64,000 bases of DNA, from contig NZ_JACYXE010000007.1 of NCBI RefSeq assembly GCF_014857905.1, positions 62,001 through 126,000 of the forward strand, given 5' to 3'. A program made the translations under genes and the position numbers. Source of the DNA: Agilicoccus flavus (lineage in GTDB: Bacteria; Actinomycetota; Actinomycetes; Actinomycetales; Dermatophilaceae). The notes below the pieces were generated by a model. It did no database searches and had not been told where the DNA came from. It was given only the letters and a program-made list of their open reading frames with translations. This document shows, piece after piece, positions 1 to 9,474 of the stretch. Position 1 is the stretch's first letter. Each line of letters begins with the position of its first letter.

Positions 1-341
1 CTCGGCGCCCCGACGTCGACCCCCAGCCGCTGCGCCTCGGGCTCGAGCACCTCGCGATAGGCGGCGACTGCGGTCTCCTCGGCGAGCGACGACTCGCCCG
101 CCGCCTGCGGCACGAGGAGGTTCACGCCGACGGGACCGTCGGCCAGGGCACGGGTCCCCGCGATCTGCTCGGCCATCTGCTCGGCCGTGCGGTATCCGCC
201 GGCGAGAACGCCCAGCCCGCCCGCGCGACGCACGGCCGCCGCGAGCTCCGGGGTCGAGGGACCGCCCACCATGGGCGCGCAATACACGGGGGAGGCGAGC
301 CGGGGCAGCGGCAAGCGAGGGGAGGCGGGGATCGGAGCCAT
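1..341 (-). CDS. Nitronate monooxygenase (2-nitropropane dioxygenase family), C-terminus beyond left edge
   Basis: Only the first 113 codons are present; the gene runs off the left edge. From ATG at 341 the protein reads LASPVYCAPMVGGPSTPELA, then a GGLGVLAGGY glycine-rich segment and GPVGVNLLVPQ. These are the N-terminal signatures of the FMN-dependent nitronate monooxygenase TIM barrel (first strand with the M-x-G-G substrate and FMN loop). Family members oxidise alkyl nitronates to carbonyl compounds and nitrite, and are cytoplasmic detoxification enzymes. The direct-repeat tract at 351-402 lies just upstream of the start, so any promoter must overlap or lie beyond it. The family call is firm; the substrate cannot be judged from the fragment. 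Confidence 0.8.
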   Translation of the reverse strand, partial: MAPIPASPRLPLPRLASPVYCAPMVGGPSTPELAAAVRRAGGLGVLAGGYRTAEQMAEQIAGTRALADGPVGVNLLVPQAAGESSLAEETAVAAYREVLEPEAQRLGVDVGAP

Positions 342-350
342 GACGACCCT

Positions 351-402
351 GCCAAGCCTCGGCGACTGTGCCAAGCCTCGGCGACTGTGCTGTGCCTCGG
401 CG
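351..402. repeat. Tandem direct repeat, 19-bp unit
   Basis: Two identical 19-bp copies of GCCAAGCCTCGGCGACTGT (351-369 and 370-388) are followed by a degenerate 14-bp third copy (389-402). They lie between the divergent nitronate monooxygenase and PspC genes, immediately upstream of the former. The remaining bases up to 606 show no gene. Function is unknown; replication slippage or a regulator site are both possible. Confidence 0.7.
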
Positions 403-606
403 CGGGAGTCGAGCACCGGGGTCGGTCCATGCCGCGGTGGACGACCTGGCCCCGCCCGGCTCCCGCCCGGTCCGCCGAGACGAATCGGGGCGAGCCCTGG
501 CGGGGCGGAACCGGAGCGCGGAGGATGGAGTCCAACCGCCGAGAGACCCGGCCGGAGGCGCCAGGCAATCCGTCGCCGCCCCGGCCCCGACCCGAGAGGA
601 CGTCCG

Positions 607-954
607 ATGCGATCCATCCACGCCGCGCTCTACCGCCAGGGGTTCGTGCGCTCCACGCGCCGCAAGGTCATCGCCGGCGTCTGCGGCGGACTCGCCGACC
701 GCTTCGGCGTCGACCCGTGGGCGATGCGCGCCATCGTCATCCTGTCGATGGTGCTGCTGCCCGGCAGCCAGCTCATCCTCTATCCCATCGCCTGGGTGCT
801 CATGCCCGACGACCGCCAGTCCCTGGGTCACGGCCCGGGCGCCCAGAGCCGCGTGGGCACGTCGGCCGGCCCGTCGTCGCAGAACCCGCAGGCCGGGCCG
901 GGCGACCGCCCGATGATGACGATCGACGAGGGCTACCCGTACGACCGTCGCTGA
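607..954 (+). CDS. PspC domain-containing membrane protein
   Basis: This is a 115-aa protein. ATG at 607 is preceded by GAGAGGA. Residues 15-68 form a PspC domain: STRRKVIAGVCGGLADRFGV, then a hydrophobic segment IVILSMVLLPGSQLILYPIAWVLMP that forms the membrane hairpin. The tail is polar and Gly/Pro-rich. PspC-domain proteins are small inner-membrane components linked to envelope stress or, in actinobacteria, to sensory roles; this one has no fused kinase domain. The reading frame is open far upstream, but the Shine-Dalgarno and the domain start fix the ATG at 607. The downstream gene converges on it. Confidence 0.85.
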   Translation: MRSIHAALYRQGFVRSTRRKVIAGVCGGLADRFGVDPWAMRAIVILSMVLLPGSQLILYPIAWVLMPDDRQSLGHGPGAQSRVGTSAGPSSQNPQAGPGDRPMMTIDEGYPYDRR

Positions 955-969
955 CGGACGTCGCGCCGT

Positions 970-1581
970 TCAGCCCGCGGTGGCGGCCGTCGCGCCGCCC
1001 TCCCTCTCGTCGCCCTCGTGGTCATCCTCGTTCTCCCGCCGCTCACCCCTCCGCTGCAGCAGACCGACCCCCGGCAGCCCGGCGATCGCGTGCGACAGGT
1101 CGGTGACGGAGTCGAGGATGCGGTGGACGTCTGGACCCACGTTGTCGAGCTGTTCGAGGGTGGGCAGCAGGCTCGTCTCGAGGCGGGAGACGAGCTCGGG
1201 GAGGTGGTCGACCAGTCGCTTCACCGCACGGATCTCGTCCGGTTCGATCGAGTCGACCACGGCCTGGGCCTTCGGCAGGGCGGCGGCCGCGAGGTGCTCG
1301 AGCTCCGCCGTGAGCCGGCGGCCCGTCTCGGCGGTGGCCTGGGCCGACTCGAGCGCCGCGGCGGAGGCGTCGAGCTGGACCTCGGCGTCGTCGAGCAGCA
1401 GCTCGGCCCGCACGAGGGTCGCCTCGGCCGCCGTCACGAGTACCTCGGCCCGCGTCATGAGCTCGCCCGCGCGACCGACCAGGGCGAACAGGTCGGCGAC
1501 GTCCTCGACCGCCCGCCCCGCACCCTGGCTGAGCGTGGACGCGGCGGACAGGACGTCGGCGGGGCCAGGGATGAGTCGCAT
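970..1581 (-). CDS. Hypothetical coiled-coil protein
   Basis: This 203-aa protein starts MRLIPGPADVLSAASTLS at ATG 1581. Most of it is a long Ala/Leu/Glu-rich helix with heptad character (residues about 30-160, for example EDVADLFALVGRAGELMTRA and AAALESAQATAETGRRLTAE). It ends in a charged tail with RRGERRENEDDHEGDERE. There is no signal peptide or membrane segment. Such coiled-coil proteins are common and unnamed in Micrococcales and no catalytic motif is visible. It is divergent from the dehydrogenase at 1678, with a 96-bp intergenic gap. The open frame extends upstream through that gap, but the antiparallel start at 1581 is the only good ATG. Confidence 0.6.
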   Translation of the reverse strand: MRLIPGPADVLSAASTLSQGAGRAVEDVADLFALVGRAGELMTRAEVLVTAAEATLVRAELLLDDAEVQLDASAAALESAQATAETGRRLTAELEHLAAAALPKAQAVVDSIEPDEIRAVKRLVDHLPELVSRLETSLLPTLEQLDNVGPDVHRILDSVTDLSHAIAGLPGVGLLQRRGERRENEDDHEGDEREGGATAATAG

Positions 1582-1677
1582 GCCCCCCAGCCTGACGCAC
1601 CGGAGCCGGCCCCGCCCGCCCCGAGGCCGGCCGGTGACGTGGTTGCGCCCGCGGACGCACGCGGCAGGATGGGTGGC

Positions 1678-2730
1678 ATGACGACGACGTACCGGATCTC
1701 CCTCATCCCCGGCGACGGCATCGGGACGGAGGTGCTGCCCCCGGCCTGCGCGGTCCTCGACGCCGTCGGGAAGCGGCACGGGCTGGCCTTCTCCTATGAC
1801 GAGCTCGACTGGAGCTGCGAGCGGTACGTGCGCGAGGGGGCGATGATGCCCGACGACGGCATCGACCGTCTCCGGGGCAGCGACGCGATCTTCCTCGGTG
1901 CGGTCGGCTATCCCGGGGTGCCCGACCACGTGTCGTTGTGGGGGCTGCTCATCCCCATCCGCCGCGAGTTCGACCAGTACGTCAACCTCCGCCCGATCCG
2001 CGTGTTCGAGGGCGTCGACGGGCCCCTGCGCGACGCGGCCGGCACCGACCTCGTCATCGTCCGCGAGAACTCAGAGGGCGAGTACTCCGAGCTGGGCGGG
2101 CGCGCGTTCCGCGGCACCGAGCACGAGCAGGCCGTGCAGGAGGCGCTGTTCACGCGCCGCGGCATCACCCGCATCGCCGACTACGCCTTCGATGTCGCGG
2201 AGGGCCGGGGCAAGAACGTCGTCTCGGCGACGAAGAGCAACGGGATCATCCACTCGATGCCGTTCTGGGACGAGGTCGTGGCCGAACGGGCCGCGGCGCA
2301 CCCCGACGTCGCTTTCCGCAGCGAGCACATCGACGCCCTCGCGGCCAAGCTCGTGCTCGACCCGCGCCGCTTCGACGTCCTCGTCGCGTCCAACCTCTTC
2401 GGCGACATTCTCTCGGACCTCGCCGCGGCCGTAGCCGGGTCCATCGGCATCGCCCCCTGCGGCAACATCAACCCGGAGCGGCACCACCCCTCGATGTTCG
2501 AGCCGGTCCACGGCTCCGCGCCCGACATCGCGGGCCAGGGCGTCGCCAACCCCCTCGGCGCGGTGTGGACCGCGGCCCTCATGGTCGAACACCTCGGCCA
2601 CCCCGAGGCGGCCGCCGAGATCGTCGACGCGATGGCCGGGCTGCTCGCCGGCGGCGCCCGCACCCGCGACCTCGGCGGCACCGCAGACACCGCCGACGTG
2701 ACGACGGCTCTCCTCGACCGCCTGCCCTGA
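1678..2730 (+). CDS. Tartrate / D-malate dehydrogenase family (isopropylmalate dehydrogenase-like beta-decarboxylating dehydrogenase)
   Basis: This 350-aa protein starts MTTTYRISLIPGDGIGTEV; ATG 1678 has AGGA 8 bases upstream (an in-frame ATG at 1669 overlaps that site). GDGIGxEV, the substrate-arginine segment VNLRPIRVFEGV, IVRENSEGEYSELGGR, the catalytic KSN in SATKSNGIIHS, the metal aspartates in SNLFGDILSDLAA and MFEPVHGSAPDIAGQGVANP all match NAD-dependent beta-decarboxylating dehydrogenases. The REFDQYVNLRP stretch and the overall length resemble tartrate dehydrogenase/D-malate dehydrogenase (TtuC/DmlA) more than LeuB, and no leu genes are nearby. The expected reaction is oxidation and decarboxylation of a 2-hydroxy dicarboxylate. 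It ends at a strong shared terminator hairpin. Confidence 0.85.
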   Translation: MTTTYRISLIPGDGIGTEVLPPACAVLDAVGKRHGLAFSYDELDWSCERYVREGAMMPDDGIDRLRGSDAIFLGAVGYPGVPDHVSLWGLLIPIRREFDQYVNLRPIRVFEGVDGPLRDAAGTDLVIVRENSEGEYSELGGRAFRGTEHEQAVQEALFTRRGITRIADYAFDVAEGRGKNVVSATKSNGIIHSMPFWDEVVAERAAAHPDVAFRSEHIDALAAKLVLDPRRFDVLVASNLFGDILSDLAAAVAGSIGIAPCGNINPERHHPSMFEPVHGSAPDIAGQGVANPLGAVWTAALMVEHLGHPEAAAEIVDAMAGLLAGGARTRDLGGTADTADVTTALLDRLP

Positions 2731-2753
2731 CGCGCGAGGGCGGGACCGCGTGC

Positions 2754-2785
2754 GGGAGGCCCGGGGTGATGACCCCGGGCCTCCC
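2754..2785. terminator. Bidirectional terminator hairpin
   Basis: Perfect 14-bp arms (left GGGAGGCCCGGGGT at 2754-2767, right at 2772-2785) flank a 4-base loop GATG. It sits between the converging dehydrogenase (ends 2730) and the acyl-CoA dehydrogenase operon (ends 2817). There is no U-tract, which is usual for such structures in high-GC actinobacteria. Confidence 0.75.
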
Positions 2786-2816
2786 GTCGCACGGACCACC
2801 CCGACCGTGCGCCGGT

Positions 2817-3965
2817 TCAGGCGGTCGCGCTCCCGTAGGCCAGCGGGTCGACCCAGCGGTGGCCCTCGAGGTTCGAGGCGAGCCGCGACAGGTGATGCGT
2901 GCGGTCGCCGAGCGCGTGCGTGAGCACGAGCAGCCGCGCGAGGTAGTGGCCCGCGGAGTACTCGGCCGTCATGGCGATGCCGCCGTGGAGCTGGACGGCC
3001 TCCTGCCCGATGTGCCGCGCCGCCTCCGCGACCTGCACCGACGCCCGCGACGCCGCGTCGAGGGCGTCGCCGCCCGCGTCGAGCAAGAGGGTGGCCCACA
3101 GGGCCGTGCTGCGCGCGAGCTCGAGCTGCACGTACATGTCGGCCGCCCGGAACTTCAGGGCCTGGAACGTGCTCAGCGTCACCCCGAACTGCTTGCGCGT
3201 CTTGAGGTAGTCGACGGTCAGCCACAGCGCCCGCTCCATCGCGCCGACCGCCTCGCGGCAGGCGGCGATCTGGGCCCGGGCCACGGCCTGGGCGATCGCG
3301 TCGGTCCGGTCGACGCCGGCCTCGCCGAGCACCCGGGCCGCCGTGCCCTCGAACGTGACCGTCGCGGCGCGCCCGCCGTCCGTCGTGCGGAACGACGCGC
3401 GGTCGGCGTCCTCGCCGGTGACGAGGAACAGCTCCGTGCCGGCGTCGGTGCGGGCGCTCACGACGAGCACGTCGGCGCGTGCACCCGCCACGACCGGGGT
3501 CTTGACGCCCGTGAGCGCCCAGCCGTCGCCGCGGCGCTCCGCCCGCACCGACTCCGCGGAGGGCGACCATCGGGATCCGGGCTCGGTGTGCGCGAACCCG
3601 AGGAGCGTCGAACCGTCGGAGAGGCCGCCGAGCAGCGCGGTGCGCTGGTCGGCGGTGCCGACGGCGTCGACGAGCCCGCCGGCGAGGACGACCGCCTCGA
3701 CGAACGGCTCGGGGGCGATGACGCGGCCGAGCTCCTCGGCGACGAGGCCCACCTCGACGGGCCCGGCCTCCATGCCGCCGACGTCCTCGGCGAAGGGCAG
3801 GCCGAGGACGCCCATCTCCGCGAGCTGGAGCCACGTCTTCTCGCCGAAGCCCGGGTCGTCGGCCTGGACCGCGCGGCGCGCCTCGGTCGAGGCGTACGCG
3901 TCGTTCAGCAGGTCCCGCACGGCCTCGCGCAGGGCGGTCTGTTCGGAGTCGAGTTCGAAGTCCAT
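2817..3965 (-). CDS. Acyl-CoA dehydrogenase (second of two, operon-distal)
   Basis: This 382-aa protein starts MDFELDSEQTALREAVRDLL, the typical N-terminal alpha domain of acyl-CoA dehydrogenases. It continues with GFAHTEPGSRW (FAD/substrate strand), YLKTRKQFGVTLSTFQALKF (helix G/H region) and EAVQLHGGIAMTAEYSAGHY, where the glutamate lies in the segment that usually carries the catalytic base. It performs FAD-dependent alpha,beta-desaturation of an acyl-CoA in the cytoplasm, passing electrons to ETF. It is the last gene of the beta-oxidation operon, 7 bases after the neighbouring dehydrogenase. Paired, sequence-divergent FadE genes like this often make heterotetramers acting on branched, aromatic or steroid side-chain CoA esters; that pairing is an inference here. 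Confidence 0.9.
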   Translation of the reverse strand: MDFELDSEQTALREAVRDLLNDAYASTEARRAVQADDPGFGEKTWLQLAEMGVLGLPFAEDVGGMEAGPVEVGLVAEELGRVIAPEPFVEAVVLAGGLVDAVGTADQRTALLGGLSDGSTLLGFAHTEPGSRWSPSAESVRAERRGDGWALTGVKTPVVAGARADVLVVSARTDAGTELFLVTGEDADRASFRTTDGGRAATVTFEGTAARVLGEAGVDRTDAIAQAVARAQIAACREAVGAMERALWLTVDYLKTRKQFGVTLSTFQALKFRAADMYVQLELARSTALWATLLLDAGGDALDAASRASVQVAEAARHIGQEAVQLHGGIAMTAEYSAGHYLARLLVLTHALGDRTHHLSRLASNLEGHRWVDPLAYGSATA

Positions 3966-3972
3966 GCTGTCC

Positions 3973-5151
<1,179 letters not shown>

Positions 5152-5260
5152 CCGGATCGTGTCTCCTGATCGGTGGTCGCGGTGCTGACGGCGGTCGTCG
5201 TGGTGGTCGGGCGAGGGGTGGTCGTGCGCCGAGTGGTCGTGCCCGTCGTGGTGGTCGGCG

Positions 5261-6805
5261 TCACTGCGCGGCGTCGGCCTCGGCGGGCTCTGCCGAACCG
5301 GGGGAGGCCAGCGTGCGGCGCAGCTCGCGCTTGAGGATCTTGTGGCTGGGTCCCATCGGCAGCGTCTCGACGATCTCCACGCGCCGCGGGTACTTGTGCT
5401 TGGCGAGGTGCTCCTTGCCGTAGGCGATGAGTTCGTCGGGGGTCGCCCCCGCCCCGGGCTTGAGTGTGACGACGGCGCACACCTCCTCGCCCTGCTCGTC
5501 GTGGGGCAGGCCGATGACGGCGACCATGTCCACGGCGGGGTGGCGGATGAGCGACTCCTCCACCTCGCGCGGATAGACGTTGAAGCCGCCGCGGATGATG
5601 AGGTCGGTCTTGCGGTCGACGATGCGCAGGAACCCCTGTTCGTCCTTGATGCCGATGTCGCCGGTGCGGAACCAGCCGTCGACGATCGCGCGCGACGTGG
5701 CCTCCGGGTCGTCGAGGTAGCCGGCGAAGACGGCGTGGCCGCGCGCGACCACCTCGCCGCGTTCCCCGGTCGGCAGGAGCACGATCTCGTCCTCGATGCC
5801 CTGGTCGGCGATCTCGACCTCGACGCCCCACACCGGGTGGCCCACGGTGCCGGCGCGGGTGCCGTAGCGGTCCTGGTTGACGGTGATCGTCGGGGACGTC
5901 TCGGACAGCCCGTACCCCTCGTGGATGGTCGTGTCGAAGCGGGCGTCGAACGCCTCGAGCACGGCCACCGGCAGGGAGGCGCCCCCGGAGACGCACTGGC
6001 GCAGCCGTGGCGGCTCCGGCGCGTCGGGTGCGTTCGCGGCGGCGAGGAGCTGGACGAACATCGTCGGCACCCCGAAGAAGCCGGTCGCCTTCTCGTCCCG
6101 CATGAGTCGCAGGCACTCCTGCGGGTCGAAGCGGGGCAGGAGGACGAGGGTGCCGCCCACGCGCAGGGTGCTGTTCATCGACACGTTCTGCCCGAAGACG
6201 TGGAACAGCGGCAGGCAGCCCATGACGACGTCGTCGGGCAGGAACGGGTTGCTGTCGAAGGCGTTCGTCAGCACGTTCATCGTCACGTTGAGGTGCGTGA
6301 GCAGGGCGCCCTTCGGGTGGCCGGTCGTGCCGCTCGTGAAGAAGATGACGGCGACGTCCTCGGGGGAGCGCGAGACGTACGTCGGCAGGGGTTCGGTGTC
6401 GAAGGCCGAGGCGATCTCGACGGCCTCGGCGCCGGCCTGCTCCGCCGCGCCCTGCGCGATCCCCGCGAAGCTGTCGTGGAAGAGGACGTGCTTCGCGTGC
6501 GAGACCCCGAGCAGGTAGGCCGCCTCGCGGGGGCTGAGCAGGGTCGGCACCGGGACGACCGTGGCCCCCATGACGAGGATGCCGTAGTAGCCGGCGACGA
6601 AGTCGGTGACGTTGGGCGCGAGCAGGCCGACCCGATCACCCGGACGGACGCCCCGTTCCTGCAGCGCCGCGGCCACGCGGCGCGCCTGCTCCCACGCCTG
6701 CGCGTAGGTGACGCGTCGGTCTCCCTGCACGAGCGCCACCTTGTCGGGGTAGCGGCGCGCCGACTCGGCCAGGATGCTGGCGACGGACATCGTGGGCATG
6801 CTCAT
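5261..6805 (-). CDS. Long-chain-fatty-acid--CoA ligase (AMP-binding enzyme)
   Basis: This protein is 514 aa from ATG 6805 (AAGGA upstream; a GTG at 6808 and ATG 6799 are alternatives). ANL-superfamily motifs appear in order: the P-loop FFTSGTTGHPKGALLTH at about 175, YGLSETSPT at about 300, the hinge region GWFRTGDIG and GGFNVYPREVEE, and the catalytic-lysine region PMGPSHKILKRELR near the C-terminus. It activates a carboxylic acid with ATP to an acyl-adenylate and then to acyl-CoA, supplying substrate to the neighbouring dehydrogenases, hydratase, SDR and thiolase. The acid specificity (fatty, aromatic or steroid-derived) cannot be read from the motifs. Confidence 0.9.
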   Translation of the reverse strand: MSMPTMSVASILAESARRYPDKVALVQGDRRVTYAQAWEQARRVAAALQERGVRPGDRVGLLAPNVTDFVAGYYGILVMGATVVPVPTLLSPREAAYLLGVSHAKHVLFHDSFAGIAQGAAEQAGAEAVEIASAFDTEPLPTYVSRSPEDVAVIFFTSGTTGHPKGALLTHLNVTMNVLTNAFDSNPFLPDDVVMGCLPLFHVFGQNVSMNSTLRVGGTLVLLPRFDPQECLRLMRDEKATGFFGVPTMFVQLLAAANAPDAPEPPRLRQCVSGGASLPVAVLEAFDARFDTTIHEGYGLSETSPTITVNQDRYGTRAGTVGHPVWGVEVEIADQGIEDEIVLLPTGERGEVVARGHAVFAGYLDDPEATSRAIVDGWFRTGDIGIKDEQGFLRIVDRKTDLIIRGGFNVYPREVEESLIRHPAVDMVAVIGLPHDEQGEEVCAVVTLKPGAGATPDELIAYGKEHLAKHKYPRRVEIVETLPMGPSHKILKRELRRTLASPGSAEPAEADAAQ

Positions 6806-6863
6806 CACGTCCTTACTCTCGGGCGGGGCCCGTGGGCGGTGGGTCGGGTGGTGCGCTGACGGG

Positions 6864-7316
6864 TCAGGGGACGAGGACGCTGACGACCTCGGCGACGCAG
6901 GCGGGCTTGGTCGAGCCCTCGAGCTCGACCGTCACCCGGGTGACGGCCTGCCGGCCCATCGCGATCTCGGTCAGGGAGACGAGTTCGACGTGCCCCCGCA
7001 CCCTCGACCCGACCGGGACCACGGTGGGGAACCGGACCTTGTTGCTGCCGTAGTTGAGCGCGAGCTTCAGCCCCTCGACGCGGTACGTCTGCGCCGTCAT
7101 CGACGGCACGAGCGAGAGGGTGAGGTAGCCGTGGGCGATGGGCTTCCCGAACGGGCCGTCCTTCGCGCGCTCCGGGTCCACGTGGATCCACTGGTGGTCG
7201 TTGGTCGCCTCCGCGAACGCGTCGATCTTCTCCTGGGTGACCTCCACCCAGTCGCTGGTGCCGAGGGACGTGCCGACCGCGGCCGCGTACTCCTCGATGC
7301 CGTCGAACACCTGCAT
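6864..7316 (-). CDS. MaoC-family (R)-enoyl-CoA hydratase
   Basis: This 150-aa single hot-dog-fold protein starts MQVFDGIEEYAAAVGTSLGT. The segment ATNDHQWIHVDPERAKDGPF followed by GKPIAHGYLTLSLVP is the hydratase-2 signature, with the catalytic Asp/His pair in N-D-x-x-x-I-H-x-D. It hydrates a trans-2-enoyl-CoA to a 3-hydroxyacyl-CoA. Its position between the thiolase/SDR pair and the ligase/dehydrogenase genes makes it the hydration step of this operon. The gap to the upstream SDR is 28 bases and to the downstream ligase 58 bases. Confidence 0.88.
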   Translation of the reverse strand: MQVFDGIEEYAAAVGTSLGTSDWVEVTQEKIDAFAEATNDHQWIHVDPERAKDGPFGKPIAHGYLTLSLVPSMTAQTYRVEGLKLALNYGSNKVRFPTVVPVGSRVRGHVELVSLTEIAMGRQAVTRVTVELEGSTKPACVAEVVSVLVP

Positions 7317-7344
7317 CGCCGTTCTCCTCTCTCGCGTCGGGCGC

Positions 7345-8112
7345 TCAGGCCCGGGGTCCGCCGGCCACGTAGATGACCTGGCCGCTGACGAAACCGGCCT
7401 CCTCGCGGCAGAAGAACGAGGCGGTGGCGGCGATGTCGTCGGGGGTGCCGCCGCGGCCCACCGGGATCTGCGCGGCGGCGGCCTTGCGGAAGTCGTCCCA
7501 CGCGACGCCGACCCGCGCGGCGGTGGCCTGCGTCATCTCCGTCTCGATGAAGCCGGGGGCGATGGCGTTGGCCGTGACCCCGAACTTGCCGAGCTCGATG
7601 GCGAGGGTCTTCGTGAACCCCTGCATGCCGGCCTTGGCGGCGGAGTAGTTGGCCTGCCCGCGGTTGCCCAGGGCGGAGGTCGACGACAGGTTGACGATGC
7701 GGCCGAAGCCGGCCTTCGTCATGTACGCCTGGCACGCCTTGCTCATGAGGAACGCGCCGCGCAGGTGGACGTTCATGACGGCGTCCCAGTCGTCGACGCC
7801 CATCTTGAACAGCATGTTGTCGCGGATGATCCCGGCGTTGTTGACGAGGACGACCGGCGGGCCGAGCTCGTCGGACACGCGGGCGACGGCGGCCTCGACC
7901 TGGTCGGGGTCGGTGACGTCGCAGCCGACGGCGAGGGCGCGGGCCTGCGGGTTCTCGGCGGTGATGGCGTCGACGACGCCCTGGCACGCGGCCTCGTCGA
8001 GGTCGAGCACGGCCACGGCCATGCCGTCGCGGGCGAGGCGGGCGGCGACGCCGGCGCCGATGCCGCGGGCCGCCCCGGTGACGACGGCGACGCGCTGGGA
8101 CTGCTCGTTCAC
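7345..8112 (-). CDS. SDR-family 3-hydroxyacyl-CoA dehydrogenase / 3-oxoacyl-ACP reductase-like (FabG-like)
   Basis: This protein is 255 aa from GTG 8112, chosen because GGAG lies 5 bases upstream; the frame is open further but has no better start. Classical SDR motifs: TGAARGIGAG (NAD(P) binding), NNAGIIRDNML, an active-site serine in NLSSTSALG, NYSAAKAGM (Tyr-x-x-x-Lys) and PGFIETEM. It ends GQVIYVAGGPRA. In this operon it most likely oxidises the MaoC product to a 3-ketoacyl-CoA for the thiolase, rather than serving fatty acid synthesis. It lies 50 bases downstream of the thiolase gene. Confidence 0.88.
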   Translation of the reverse strand: MNEQSQRVAVVTGAARGIGAGVAARLARDGMAVAVLDLDEAACQGVVDAITAENPQARALAVGCDVTDPDQVEAAVARVSDELGPPVVLVNNAGIIRDNMLFKMGVDDWDAVMNVHLRGAFLMSKACQAYMTKAGFGRIVNLSSTSALGNRGQANYSAAKAGMQGFTKTLAIELGKFGVTANAIAPGFIETEMTQATAARVGVAWDDFRKAAAAQIPVGRGGTPDDIAATASFFCREEAGFVSGQVIYVAGGPRA

Positions 8113-8162
8113 GGGTTCTCCTGACGGTGGTGGGGTTCGGTGCTGCGCGGACGGGCCGAGGG

Positions 8163-9380
8163 TCAGCTCAGCCGCTCGAGGATCATCGCCATGCCCTGCC
8201 CGCCGCCGACGCACATGGTCTCGAGGCCGAACTGCTTGTCGTGGTGGCGCAGGGAGGTGATGAGCGTGCTCGTGAGGCGCGCGCCGGTCATGCCGAACGG
8301 GTGCCCGACGGCGATGGCGCCGCCGTTGACGTTGAGCCGGTCCTCGTCGACGCCGAGCTGCCGGGCGGACGGGATGACCTGCGCGGCGAACGCCTCGTTG
8401 ATCTCGACGAGGTCGATGTCCGCCATGCTCAGGCCGGCGAGGTCGAGGGCGCGTCGGCTCGCCTCGACCGGGCCCAGGCCCATGATCTCGGGCGAGAGCC
8501 CGGTCAGGCCCGTCGAGACGATGCGGGCGAGCGGGGTGAGGCCGAGTTCCGCCGCCGCGACGTCGCTCATGACGACGACCGCCGCGGCGCCGTCGTTGAG
8601 GGCGCAGCAGTTGCCGGCCGTCACCGTGCCGTCGGGGCGGAAGACGGGCTCGAGCGTCGAGACCTTCTCGTAGGTGACGCCGGCGCGGGGGCCGTCGTCG
8701 GCGCTGACGACGGTGCCGTCCGGCCGGGTGATCGGGGTGATGTCCTCGGCCCAGAAGCCGTTCGCGAGCGCCTGCTCGGCGAGGTTCTGGCTGCGCACGG
8801 CGAACCGGTCCTGCTCCTCCCGGGTGGTGCCCGTGAGCTGGGCGACGTTCTCGGCGGTCTGCCCCATGGCGACGTAGACGTCGGGCAGCTCGCCGTCCTC
8901 GCGCGGGTCGTGCCAGGTCTGCCCGCCGGCGGCGAGGCGCTCCGTGCGGGCGCCGGCGGCGGCGAAGCGGGGGTTCTTGGCCTCCGCCGGGCCGTCGGCC
9001 GATCCGACGTCGAAGCGGCTCACCGCCTCGACCCCCGCCGAGACGAAGACGTGGCCCTCTCCGGCCCGGATGGCGTGCATCGCCATGCGCGTCGTCTGCA
9101 GGCTCGAGGAACAGTACCGGTTGACGGTCGTGCCGGGCAGGTGGTCGAGGCCGAGCAGCGTGGCGACGACGCGGGCCTGGTTGAACCCGCCCTCGGCGGC
9201 GGGGGACCCCGTGCCGAGGATCAGGTCGTCGATCCTGGCGGGGTCGAGGCCGGGCACCTGGTCGAGGGCGGCCCGCACCATCTGCGCGGCCATGTCGTCC
9301 GGGCGCATCGAGGCCAGCGACCCCTTGAAGGCGCGGCCGATCGGGGAACGGGCGGTGGCGACGATCACGGCGTCGGGCAT
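8163..9380 (-). CDS. Acetyl-CoA acetyltransferase (thiolase)
   Basis: This 405-aa protein starts MPDAVIVATARSPIGRAFKG. The nucleophilic cysteine is in VNRYCSSSLQTTRMA (about residue 91). The C-terminal pair is NGGAIAVGHPFGMTGAR with the catalytic His, and MCVGGGQGMAMI with the second Cys. The length and all three catalytic elements match degradative thiolases. It cleaves 3-ketoacyl-CoA to acetyl-CoA plus a shortened acyl-CoA, the final step of the operon. It is the first gene transcribed from the intergenic region shared with the TetR gene, so the operator at 9391-9427 is well placed to control the entire operon. Confidence 0.92.
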   Translation of the reverse strand: MPDAVIVATARSPIGRAFKGSLASMRPDDMAAQMVRAALDQVPGLDPARIDDLILGTGSPAAEGGFNQARVVATLLGLDHLPGTTVNRYCSSSLQTTRMAMHAIRAGEGHVFVSAGVEAVSRFDVGSADGPAEAKNPRFAAAGARTERLAAGGQTWHDPREDGELPDVYVAMGQTAENVAQLTGTTREEQDRFAVRSQNLAEQALANGFWAEDITPITRPDGTVVSADDGPRAGVTYEKVSTLEPVFRPDGTVTAGNCCALNDGAAAVVVMSDVAAAELGLTPLARIVSTGLTGLSPEIMGLGPVEASRRALDLAGLSMADIDLVEINEAFAAQVIPSARQLGVDEDRLNVNGGAIAVGHPFGMTGARLTSTLITSLRHHDKQFGLETMCVGGGQGMAMILERLS

Positions 9381-9390
9381 CTCATCTCCA

Positions 9391-9427
9391 AACCAAGCGC
9401 TTGCTCTTCGGTGAGCGTTTGCTTAGC
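9391..9427. promoter_or_regulatory. Putative TetR operator
   Basis: A perfect 10-bp palindrome CAAGCGCTTG (9394-9403) is followed by a related half-site-containing stretch GAGCGTTTGCTTAG. It lies between the divergent thiolase (start 9380) and TetR (start 9475) genes. CAAGCGCTTG-type palindromes are typical of TetR regulators of fatty-acid and steroid degradation operons in actinobacteria. Positions directly upstream of both starts fit autorepression plus repression of the operon. Confidence 0.65.
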
Positions 9428-9474
9428 CTCACTCACGACGGGTCACCCGTCAAGCGAGACCACGGGAGGTGGCC

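Noticed and set aside
5152-5260. Threonine-rich coding extension upstream of the acyl-CoA dehydrogenase
   Set aside because: It reads through only because of ACC/ACG low complexity, lacks a ribosome site, and the dehydrogenase already has a complete N-terminus at 5151.
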